DNA from: Streptomyces sp. ADI95-17
GTDB lineage: Bacteria > Actinomycetota > Actinomycetes > Streptomycetales > Streptomycetaceae
DNA length: 64,000 nt
Direction of reading: 5' to 3'
NCBI RefSeq assembly: GCF_003846175.1
Contig: NZ_ML123046.1
Span: 56,349 to 120,348 of the forward strand
Shown piece after piece: positions 1 to 6,294 of this stretch. The position numbers and the translations under genes are program-made. The notes under the pieces were generated by a model. It was not told the origin of the DNA and did not search any database. It worked only from the letters and a program-made list of their open reading frames with translations. The stretch's first letter is position 1. Each line of letters opens with the position of its first letter.

Positions 1-741
1 GGCGAGTTCACCGTCCCGCGCTCCCCGCAGGGCCATCCGGTCGTCATCCAGGCCGGTGACTCCCCGGACGGCCGCGAGTTCGCCGCGTCCACCGCCGACA
101 TCGTCTTCACCCGGCACGGCACCCTGGAGTCGGGCCGTGCCTTCTACGCCGACGTCAAGGCGCGGCTGGCGAAGTACGGCCGGGAGCCCGACCAGCTGAA
201 GATCATGCCCGGGGTCACCTTCGTACTCGGCGACAGCGACGCCGAGGCCCAGGAGCGGGCGGCCGAGATCCGCCGCCGGCAGGTCTCCCCGCAGAACGCG
301 CTGCTGGCCCTGGAGCAGGTCTGGGGCCGCGACCTGTCCGCCTACGACCCCGACGGGCCGCTGCCCGACATCGACCCGGATCCCGGCTCCTCGCTGGTCC
401 AGGGCCGGGTCAGGCACGGTGACCCTCTTGCCGTCGCGGCGCGCTGGCGGGCGCTGTCCGAGGAGAAGGGGCTGTCCATCCGGCAGACCGTCATCGAGAC
501 GACCGGCCGGCAGTCCTTCATCGGCAGCCCCCGGACGGTCGCGGAGCAGCTGACCGAGTTCGTCGCCGCCGACGCCGCCGACGGATTCATCCTCGTACCG
601 CATCTCACCCCCGGCGGCCTGGACGACTTCGTCGACCGGGTCGTCCCGCTGCTCCAGGAGCGCGGGGTGTTCCGCTCCGAGTACGGCGGTCCCACGCTGC
701 GGTCGCATCTCGGGCTCGCCGAGCCGGTATGGAAGGGTTGA
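1..741 (+). CDS. NtaA/DmoA-type FMN-dependent monooxygenase, 3' part
   Basis: The reading frame is open from base 1, so the gene starts upstream of the window; 246 residues are visible. The visible half has the pattern of the C-terminal part of LLM-class flavin monooxygenases of the NtaA/SnaA/DszA type: a VIQAGDSPDGREFAA stretch near the start, then ADIVFTRH, and a late GSPRTVAEQL segment followed by DGFILVPHLTPGGLDDFVDRVVPLL. Members use reduced FMN from a partner reductase to oxidise small organic substrates such as sulfur compounds or chelators. The substrate cannot be told from this fragment. The next gene starts 5 bases after the stop, so the two are probably co-transcribed. Confidence 0.85.
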   Translation, partial: GEFTVPRSPQGHPVVIQAGDSPDGREFAASTADIVFTRHGTLESGRAFYADVKARLAKYGREPDQLKIMPGVTFVLGDSDAEAQERAAEIRRRQVSPQNALLALEQVWGRDLSAYDPDGPLPDIDPDPGSSLVQGRVRHGDPLAVAARWRALSEEKGLSIRQTVIETTGRQSFIGSPRTVAEQLTEFVAADAADGFILVPHLTPGGLDDFVDRVVPLLQERGVFRSEYGGPTLRSHLGLAEPVWKG

Positions 742-745
742 CCGC

Positions 746-1561
746 ATGAGCACGGACGCACAGCAGCCGCACGGATCCGAGCAGGCGGCACAGGACTGGA
801 AGCACTGGCACGAGGAGCGCACCGCCACGGTCGCCGGACCCTACGGACCGCTCTCCCTCACCGGCACCCACTGGCTCTCCGACCACCCGGAGGGCCGCAT
901 CCCCGGGGTACCCGGGCAATGGCGGGAGGACGGCGACGAGCTGGTGCTCAGCGCCTCGGCCGCGGACGGGCTGACCGTCGACGGCGAGCCCTTCACCGGC
1001 CAGGTCCGCCTCACCGCCGACCGCGGCCCGATCGACGAGTCCCGGGTGGCGCACGGTGAGCGGCGGCTGGTCGTGCTGAGCCGCGAAGGACTCTGGGCGG
1101 TACGGGACTTCGACCCGGACTCCCCGGCACGACGCGCCTTCCGGGCCATCGAAGCCACCCCGTACGACGCCCGCTGGGCGCTGCCGGGCACCTTCCGTCC
1201 CTACGACAGCGCCCGCACGGTCCGGGTCGAGAACGCCGACGGGGTCGAGCGCGGCCTCGGGCTCGCCGGTGAGATCGCCTTCGAGGCCGACGGTACGGAG
1301 CACACGCTGCACGTCGCGGTCGAGCCCGACGGCTCGCTCTGGGCGGTCTTCGCCGACGCCACCAGCGGGAACAGCAGCTACCGCTTCCGGTTCCTGCGGC
1401 CCGCAGCACCCGCCGAGGACGGCAGCGTGACGGTCGACCTCAACCGCGCGCTGCTGCCGCCCTGCGCCTTCGCGGACCACTTCATCTGCCCCTTCCCGCC
1501 GCCCGGCAACACCCTTTCCGTCGCCGTCGAGGCGGGGGAGCGCAACCGCGTCGACGGCTGA
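746..1561 (+). CDS. DUF1684 family protein
   Basis: This 271-aa protein has the DUF1684 layout: an N-terminal WHEERTATVAGPYGPLSLTGTHWL segment (quoted here only as a landmark) and a C-terminal block with DLNRALLPPCAFADHF followed by CPFPPPGNTLSVAVEAGE. That last block is the family's most conserved part. No signal peptide or membrane segment is visible, so it is expected in the cytoplasm. The biochemical role of DUF1684 is not established. It sits 5 bases behind the flavin monooxygenase gene and ahead of a strong terminator, so it is the last gene of that operon. The ATG at 746 follows an AAGGG sequence about 8 bases upstream. Confidence 0.85.
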   Translation: MSTDAQQPHGSEQAAQDWKHWHEERTATVAGPYGPLSLTGTHWLSDHPEGRIPGVPGQWREDGDELVLSASAADGLTVDGEPFTGQVRLTADRGPIDESRVAHGERRLVVLSREGLWAVRDFDPDSPARRAFRAIEATPYDARWALPGTFRPYDSARTVRVENADGVERGLGLAGEIAFEADGTEHTLHVAVEPDGSLWAVFADATSGNSSYRFRFLRPAAPAEDGSVTVDLNRALLPPCAFADHFICPFPPPGNTLSVAVEAGERNRVDG

Positions 1562-1588
1562 CATAACGTCATATTCCTACGGAGCGGC

Positions 1589-1618
1589 GGCCCCGGCAGC
1601 GTCCCTGCTGCCGGGGCC
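1589..1618 (+). terminator. Hairpin terminator after the DUF1684 gene
   Basis: A perfect 12-bp stem (GGCCCCGGCAGC pairing with GCTGCCGGGGCC) encloses a 6-base loop, 28 bases after the stop codon. There is no U-run, as is common in Streptomyces. It likely ends the monooxygenase-DUF1684 transcript. No gene is seen from 1562 to 1816. Confidence 0.75.
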
Positions 1619-1816
1619 GTTGCCGTGCTGCCGGGGCAAGTTCAGGCCAGAAGGCCCTCTTGCGCCAGAAGTTGACGCCTTGAATACTCCCGAGCAGCGC
1701 TTGTCAGGAGCACGGCATGTCCGCGGTGCGGGCTCACAGCCGTGCGAACGACTGCGCCTCACGGGTCCGACCACCCCACAGGCGGACCCCCGACTTCCCC
1801 TCGGGAGGAATGAAAA

Positions 1817-2716
1817 GTGAGGATCAAGCGCACCACCCCCCTCAGCGGCACCGCGAGACGCACCAGGGCCGTCGCCATCGCCGCGGGCCTCGTCGCCGTC
1901 GCAGCTCTCGCCGTCCCCACCGCACAGGCCGACACCAACACCACCTTCAGCGCAGCGCAGCTCTCCGCCGCGAGCGACGCCGTGCTCGGCGCCGACGTGG
2001 CGGGCACCGCGTGGAACGTCGACCCGGTGAGCAAGAAGCTCGTGGTCACCGTCGACCGCACGGTTTCGAAAGCCGAGATCGAACAGATCAAGCAGTCCGC
2101 CGGGGTCAACGCCGGCGCCCTGAAGATCGAGCGCACCACCGGGAAGATCAGCAAACTGCTCTCCGGCGGCGACGCGATCTACGCCCCCGGCTGGCGCTGC
2201 TCCCTCGGCTTCAACGTCCGCAGCGGCAGTACCTACTACTTCCTGACCGCCGGTCACTGCACCGACGGCAACCCGCCCTGGTACACCAACTCGTCGAACT
2301 CGACCAGCATCGGCCCGACGGTCGGCTCCAGCTTCCCGACCAACGACTACGGTCTGGTCCGGTACGACAACGCCTCGGTCTCCCACGAGGGCACCGTCGG
2401 CAGCGTCGACATCACCAGCGCGGCCAACGCCACGGTCGGCATGTCCGTCACCCGGCGCGGCTCCACCACCGGCACCCACAGCGGCTCGGTCACGGGCCTC
2501 AACGCCACGGTCAACTACGGCGGCGGGGACATCGTCTACGGCATGATCAAGACCAATGTCTGCGCGGAGCCCGGCGACTCCGGCGGCCCGCTCTACTCCG
2601 GATCCAAGGCGATCGGCCTCACCTCCGGCGGCAGCGGCGACTGCTCCTCGGGCGGCACGACGTACTTCCAGCCGGTCACCGAGGCGCTCAGCGCGTACGG
2701 GGTCAGCGTCTACTGA
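1817..2716 (+). CDS. sprB: Streptogrisin B-like secreted serine protease (S1/alpha-lytic family)
   Basis: A 299-aa secreted chymotrypsin-fold protease precursor. Residues 1-38 look like a signal peptide ending TAQA. Residues 39-114 are a short propeptide of the alpha-lytic pro type. The mature part starts near residue 115 (LSGGDAIY) and is 185 residues long, the size of S. griseus protease B, which it follows closely through the whole domain. The triad is visible as TAGHC (His), TNDYG (Asp) and GDSGGP (Ser). The GTG at 1817 is preferred because GGGAGGA lies 7 bases upstream. It would act outside the cell in protein degradation. Several streptogrisin paralogues exist in Streptomyces, so the exact letter of the gene name is less certain than the family. 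Confidence 0.93.
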   Translation: MRIKRTTPLSGTARRTRAVAIAAGLVAVAALAVPTAQADTNTTFSAAQLSAASDAVLGADVAGTAWNVDPVSKKLVVTVDRTVSKAEIEQIKQSAGVNAGALKIERTTGKISKLLSGGDAIYAPGWRCSLGFNVRSGSTYYFLTAGHCTDGNPPWYTNSSNSTSIGPTVGSSFPTNDYGLVRYDNASVSHEGTVGSVDITSAANATVGMSVTRRGSTTGTHSGSVTGLNATVNYGGGDIVYGMIKTNVCAEPGDSGGPLYSGSKAIGLTSGGSGDCSSGGTTYFQPVTEALSAYGVSVY

Positions 2717-2764
2717 CACCCCCGCACCCCCGGTCCGGCGCTCGAACACCCGGCCTACCGAGAA

Positions 2765-2797
2765 GGAGCCCCTGCCCGAATGCCGGGCAGGGGCTCC
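2765..2797 (+). terminator. Strong hairpin terminator after the protease gene
   Basis: A perfect 14-bp GC-rich stem with a 5-base loop (AATGC), starting 48 bases after the protease stop. It separates the protease from the SLOG gene downstream. Confidence 0.8.
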
Positions 2798-2927
2798 CGC
2801 TCACCCCGCGGCTTTTGAGAGGATGTGGGGCAGGTCGGTCACGCAGGAGCAACGGGGGCGGGTGCTGAGCCAGCCGGAGGGACGACCTCCGGAACCCCCG
2901 GCCAACACCTCAGGGGGTTCCAGGTCC

Positions 2928-3407
2928 GTGAAACGCATCGGAGTGACCGGTCATCGCACCATCCCGCAGGAGGCCCACGCCCATGTGCTGTCGGGGTTAC
3001 GGGCGGCGCTCTGCGGCCTCGAAGGCTCCCTGGAGGCCCTCTCCAGCCTGGCGGTGGGGGCGGACCAGATCTTCGCCGACCTCGCGCTGGCCTGCGGCGC
3101 CGACCTCACCGTGGTGATCCCGAGCGGCGACTACGAGTCCTGCTTCGAGGACGCCGCCGAACTCGCCCGCTACCGGGCCCTCAAGGACCGGGCGGCCCGG
3201 GAGGTCCGGCTCGGCTACCCGCACTCCACCGACGAGGCGTACTACGCGGCCGGCGCGTACATCGCCGACCACTGCGACCGGCTGCTCGCGGTGTGGGACG
3301 GCAGGCCGGCCCGCGGCCTCGGCGGCACGGGCGACATCGTGACGTACGCCCGCAGCCTGGGCCGCCCGGTCACGGTGATCTGGCGCGAGGGCGTGGAGCG
3401 GGGCTGA
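2928..3407 (+). CDS. SLOG-type (LOG-like Rossmann) nucleotide-sensing protein
   Basis: A 159-aa cytoplasmic protein. It begins KRIGVTGHR, continues with LSSLAVGADQIFADLAL, VVIPSGDY and DCDRLLAVWDG-like segments (read as DHCDRLLAVWDG), and ends in GGTGDIVTYARSLGRPVTVIW. This order (VTGHR, GAD, P-s-Y, YIADHCDRLLAVWDG, GGT...A) is that of SLOG-superfamily Rossmann proteins, proposed sensors of nucleotide ligands in prokaryotic conflict systems. It lies beside a decayed (3426-3545) and an intact (4898-5830) SLATT-type membrane gene; SLATT domains are named for association with SMODS and SLOG. The GTG at 2928 is chosen because the conserved fold begins there; an in-frame ATG at 2823 would add a non-conserved leader. 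The ligand is unknown. Confidence 0.7.
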   Translation: MKRIGVTGHRTIPQEAHAHVLSGLRAALCGLEGSLEALSSLAVGADQIFADLALACGADLTVVIPSGDYESCFEDAAELARYRALKDRAAREVRLGYPHSTDEAYYAAGAYIADHCDRLLAVWDGRPARGLGGTGDIVTYARSLGRPVTVIWREGVERG

Positions 3408-3425
3408 CCGCGTACGAGATCGCGT

Positions 3426-3545
3426 ATCACTGGCGCCACGTCACATCCGGTAGCCGGGTGCGCCGGTGCGTCGGGTCGATGAGCTCTCTCCGGTGGTCGA
3501 GTTGCCAATGTGACTTTGCTTTGCGGCCGGCGAAGGAATGACGCC
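3426..3545 (-). pseudogene. Remnant of a SLATT-type membrane protein gene
   Basis: Read on the minus strand, this stretch encodes GRKAKSHWQL followed by a degraded RRELID segment. It matches the RRKAKSHWQLNRSAAEFIKS part of the intact gene at 4898-5830, and the DNA similarity is direct over about 100 bases. The rest of the protein is missing: downstream the frame runs into the SLOG gene end, and upstream the sequence changes to a tandem repeat. It is best read as the leftover of a second SLATT copy. Confidence 0.7.
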
Positions 3546-3626
3546 GGACCCGGCGCTCCTGGCGGCCGGCCTCTGGGCCAGGTGACGCCGGACCGGCGTT
3601 CCTGGCGGCCAGCCTCTCTGGGCCGG
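3539..3626. repeat. Imperfect tandem duplication of about 42 bp
   Basis: Two adjacent units start with TGACGCCGGAC, share CTGGCGGCC in the middle and end in CTCTGGGCC or CTCTCTGGGCC (about 3539-3580 and 3583-3626). They sit between the SLATT remnant and the duplicated leader, where the coding start of the lost gene would have been. Confidence 0.7.
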
Positions 3627-3654
3627 CCTGGGCAGCGCCGCCAACGTCCGCTCC

Positions 3655-3810
3655 CACCTGCGGTTCTGTCGTCACCTCGACGGCGCGGGAGACGGCTGCG
3701 TTCGGTCCGGGACGGCCTCGCGTGACGCTCTTGTCCCAGGTGGTCGACCTCAGTTGCCAACCGAGGCCATGAGAGTGAAGTCGTGCCGCCGGAGAGTGCA
3801 ACGGTGCACG
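3655..3810. repeat. Copy 1 of duplicated SLATT/fxsA leader
   Basis: About 150 bases closely resemble 5827-5990, in the same orientation. Shared landmarks are GTCGTCACCTC, GGGACGGCCT, GTGACGCTCT, CTCAGTTGCCAA and GTCGTGCCGCCGGA. In both places the segment lies upstream (minus strand) of a SLATT reading frame and, on the plus strand, upstream of a very small gene. It is therefore probably a divergent promoter/leader that was duplicated with the SLATT gene. Confidence 0.75.
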
Positions 3811-3881
3811 GTCCCGGGCGCGTTGATTGATTGCACGGTGCTCGGTGAGGTGCCGAAGAGAGAGATAAGGGGGTGGTGGGG

Positions 3882-4010
3882 GTGAGTTCAAATCTGGAGA
3901 AGGTTCACAGGAAGTGGACCAGTGCCGAAAAGGCGCAGGTCGCGCTTTCGGCAGTAGGAATTCTTGTGGCGATTGTCGCCCTGGTGGCGCAGCTTGCTCA
4001 GCACGTCTGA
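3882..4010 (+). CDS. Possible 42-aa single-span membrane peptide
   Basis: A GTG start at 3882 (AAGGGG at 3867-3872) opens a 42-aa frame. Its N-terminal half is charged (NLEKVHRKWTSAEK). Its C-terminal half is one hydrophobic helix (VALSAVGILVAIVALVAQLA) ending QHV. It is followed by two strong hairpins, as expected for a real short transcript. Its position relative to the duplicated leader equals that of fxsA relative to the second leader copy, but it has no FxSxx tail. I do not recognise a family. A small toxin-like or regulatory membrane peptide is possible, and so is a chance frame. Confidence 0.45.
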   Translation: MSSNLEKVHRKWTSAEKAQVALSAVGILVAIVALVAQLAQHV

Positions 4011-4055
4011 GTGTCCACGCATGAGATCCGGGAGCGACCGGCCGTTGCACATGCA

Positions 4056-4090
4056 GCGAGCCCGGTCTATTGCTGGGCGACCGGGCTCGC
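4056..4090 (+). terminator. Hairpin after the small membrane ORF
   Basis: A 12-bp perfect stem (GCGAGCCCGGTC with GACCGGGCTCGC) encloses an 11-base loop, 46 bases after the stop at 4010. Confidence 0.6.
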
Positions 4091-4101
4091 GAACTGCGAT
4101 G

Positions 4102-4134
4102 AAGGTCCAACTCCCGCCAGGGTTGGGCCTTTTG
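4102..4134 (+). terminator. Second hairpin with T-run
   Basis: A 10-bp stem (AAGGTCCAAC with GTTGGGCCTT, one G-T pair) is followed directly by a run of T. This is a rare textbook intrinsic terminator for this genome and follows the hairpin at 4056-4090. Confidence 0.65.
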
Positions 4135-4340
4135 CCGTGGAAGGAGAATCACCTTCGCGCCACACGCGTGGAGATTACCACTCCGGGTTCGGAGGCAGGC
4201 AAGTGCGCTGCCGCCGAATGTGGTACGGCCTCGGGCTCCGAAGCTGCCGGGCCGCGGCCCGGTGGCCCCGTGGCGGCCTGCGGGGCCTGGGTGCCCGGGA
4301 TCCGTGGGCAGTGCGCGGCGCTGGAGGCGCCGGTTCCAGG

Positions 4341-4412
4341 TGATCACCCCTGCCGTGATCACCCCTGCCGTGATCACCTCTGCCGTGATCATCCGGCCTG
4401 ATCACCCCGGCG
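4341..4412. repeat. 15-bp tandem repeats containing TGATCA
   Basis: Three head-to-tail units of TGATCACCCCTGCCG (4341-4355, 4356-4370, 4371-4385 with one change) are followed by two degenerate units starting TGATCATCCGG and TGATCACCCCGG. Every unit opens with the palindrome TGATCA, at 15-bp spacing in the regular units. The array lies in a gene-free stretch between two hairpins and the 3' end of the SLATT gene. It could be a set of protein-binding sites or simple slippage. Confidence 0.8.
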
Positions 4413-4897
4413 TTTTCGTCCCCACCCGTTCGTGATCACCGGTTCGGGCGGATGTGCATCGGACTCGGACTCCCCGGGAAATACCGGTACTTCGCTCATT
4501 CGTCCCGGTGTGCGGAACCGTTCTGAGAAAAGCCGCGATCCACTCAATGGAATGCGGTTTCCCGCTCCGGCGGGCTTGACTCGGCTTCGGTGTCACGTAA
4601 ATGACGGAGGTTCGCCCTGCGCGACCCAGGACGTGGCGGTGCGAAGGCGGAAGCGTGACCCCGAATCGCGAATCACATACCGTCACGCTCGCCGGGATTC
4701 GCGGACCCCGTGAAAACGCGCCGTCCGTCCATCCCCGGCATCGGGGCGGGAAATCGGGCACCCCATTCCCCATTTCTCAATTACCCGCGCGGGCCTTTTC
4801 GGTGCGCCGGCGCGGAATCGGAATGGGTGTTCAGATCCACGACGACTTGTGGATGCCGATCGACACGCTGTTCCGCCCCCGCGTCACGGACGGCACG
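4413..4897. other. Gene-free stretch, lower GC
   Basis: No frame with a plausible start, codon bias or recognisable product is seen on either strand. One further GTGATCACC lies at about 4433, just past the tandem repeats. The segment ends at the stop codon of the SLATT gene. It may be decayed DNA from the duplication that created the SLATT remnant. Confidence 0.5.
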
Positions 4898-5830
4898 TCA
4901 CATCTGGTGCCGGGCAAGCCAGTCGGTGTGCTGCGGGGAGACGATGCGCTCGGTCTCGAACACCGCACCCGGCCACTGACGCTCGGTCAGCGTGGTCTCC
5001 ATCGCGACCTGCATCGCCTCCAGGTCCTCCTCCACCAGTGAGTGGGCCGAGATCAGCGGGTGGTGGCGGCGCATCTCGCTCCACGCCAGACACGAGGCCG
5101 CCGCGGCCGACAGCACCCCCGTCAGGGCGAAGGACTGGGTGACGGAGAACGTCCGCAGCAGGGCGAGGACCAGCGCGAACGCGGTCAGCGCGGCGATGGT
5201 GGTCGACCAGACCAGGGTGGCGCGCCGGGACACCTCCTGACGCCGGCGGTACCAACTCCTCTGCTCGATAAGGCGGTCCCGCACGTACGTCTCCTTGCGT
5301 ACGGTGAACGCCTTGTCCCGTAACGCGCGCATCGATTCGGTGATCAGCCCGCCCGAATCGGCCGTCAGGTCGCGGGGGTCGGCCCATCCCACCTTGCGAA
5401 GTTCCTGGAGGCCCTCTTCGAGACGGTTCGCGAACACCGCCTCCGGGTGTTGGGTGCCGGTGTCGAAAGGTGATCCGTGCACCGAGTAACGCCAGCACAT
5501 CGACTTGATGAACTCCGCCGCCGAGCGGTTCAGTTGCCAATGCGACTTTGCTTTGCGCCGGGCGGAGAGGTACGTCGTGATCAGGACACCCAGGTAGGCC
5601 AACACGCTGACGCCGTCGGTGAGTTGAAACGTGTCACCCAGCTCGGCGTGCCAGGGGAACGCGGCCGGTGTGGCCCCCGTGACCAGGAGAATCAGTTGGA
5701 TGCGGGTGGTGTTCACCGCCTCCCGCTGCCTCGCGATGGCGATCTCGTCCGTGTGGTGAAAGAGCGCCGGAAGGTCGGCGTTCCTGAAGACCATGCTCTG
5801 GAGCGGCCCGGGAAGCGCCGTCATGTTCAC
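4898..5830 (-). CDS. SLATT/DUF4231-type four-span membrane effector
   Basis: A 310-aa membrane protein with two separated pairs of hydrophobic segments, at about residues 42-60 and 71-90 and again near 215-235 and 240-260. The first pair is followed by SARRKAKSHWQLNRSAAEF, and the second by AWSEMRRHHPLISAHSL. A 2TM hairpin followed by a W/E-rich amphipathic helix is the plan of SLATT domains (SMODS and SLOG-associating 2TM effectors), annotated DUF4231 in many genomes. Such proteins are proposed pore-forming effectors released when a nucleotide or SLOG sensor is triggered. The SLOG gene at 2928 is a candidate partner. The gene is transcribed away from fxsA, with which it shares a 220-bp leader. 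Codon use is less GC-biased than in its neighbours. Confidence 0.7.
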   Translation of the reverse strand: MNMTALPGPLQSMVFRNADLPALFHHTDEIAIARQREAVNTTRIQLILLVTGATPAAFPWHAELGDTFQLTDGVSVLAYLGVLITTYLSARRKAKSHWQLNRSAAEFIKSMCWRYSVHGSPFDTGTQHPEAVFANRLEEGLQELRKVGWADPRDLTADSGGLITESMRALRDKAFTVRKETYVRDRLIEQRSWYRRRQEVSRRATLVWSTTIAALTAFALVLALLRTFSVTQSFALTGVLSAAAASCLAWSEMRRHHPLISAHSLVEEDLEAMQVAMETTLTERQWPGAVFETERIVSPQHTDWLARHQM

Positions 5831-6050
5831 TCCCGTCTGCGGTTATGTCGTCACCTCAATGGCGGAATCGGTGGTTCCGTTCGATTCGGGACGGCCTTGT
5901 GTGACGCTCTCGTTCCAAGTGGTCGTCCTCAGTTGCCAATCGAGGTCATGAGAGTAAAGTCGTGCCGCCGGACACTGCAATGGTGCAGATACTGTTGCTG
6001 CATTCCTGTCCGGAACCATTCCATCGGAACAAATCCCCTCAAGGACGGCC
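5831..6050. promoter_or_regulatory. Divergent leader between SLATT gene and fxsA (copy 2 of repeat)
   Basis: The only non-coding DNA between the divergent SLATT and fxsA starts, so it must carry both promoters. Bases 5827-5990 are the second copy of the repeat at 3655-3810. Similarity between copies stops just after GTGCA at about 5990, and the remaining 60 bases up to fxsA are unique. No clear -35/-10 pair could be fixed. Confidence 0.6.
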
Positions 6051-6218
6051 GTGAACACCTCTGAATCCTCCCCCTCCTTCGCCGTTGCGAAGAAGAGCCG
6101 TGTGCCGCTCGCCCAGATCGATGTCCGCGGCAGTGCCGCTGCACGGAAGCTCGCCCGCGTACACGCCGTGTCGGACGGTCGCCCCACCCAGGCGTCGACC
6201 TTCAACTCGGCACTCTGA
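6051..6218 (+). CDS. fxsA: FxSxx-COOH RiPP precursor peptide
   Basis: A 55-aa peptide starting at GTG 6051, with AAGGA five bases before the start. It ends in Phe-Asn-Ser-Ala-Leu directly before the stop, which is the defining FxSxx-COOH tail. The upstream part (KKSRVPLAQIDVRGSAAARK region) serves as leader. In this family the radical SAM enzyme FxsB links the Phe ring to the beta carbon of the residue two positions on, so the expected cyclophane joins Phe51 and Ser53. The gene lies 76 bases upstream of fxsB. It is shorter than usual gene-calling limits. No export gene is seen next to it, so the mature product may act inside the cell. Confidence 0.9.
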   Translation: MNTSESSPSFAVAKKSRVPLAQIDVRGSAAARKLARVHAVSDGRPTQASTFNSAL

Positions 6219-6294
6219 AACAACCCGAACAACCCGCCGAACGCCTCGTGGACCGAAGCTCCGAGCACCCCTTCGGGCTGGCTAGACTGGTGGA

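Noticed and set aside
4056..4134. A tRNA-like or riboswitch structure
   Set aside because: Two separate hairpins, the second followed by a T-run, are explained as terminators; no cloverleaf or CCA end.
4341..4412. A CRISPR array
   Set aside because: The 15-bp units are head-to-tail without spacers, and no cas gene is present.
6051..6218. The start of fxsA as mere leader DNA of fxsB
   Set aside because: The frame has a ribosome site and ends exactly in the FxSxx-COOH tail, so it is a real precursor gene.
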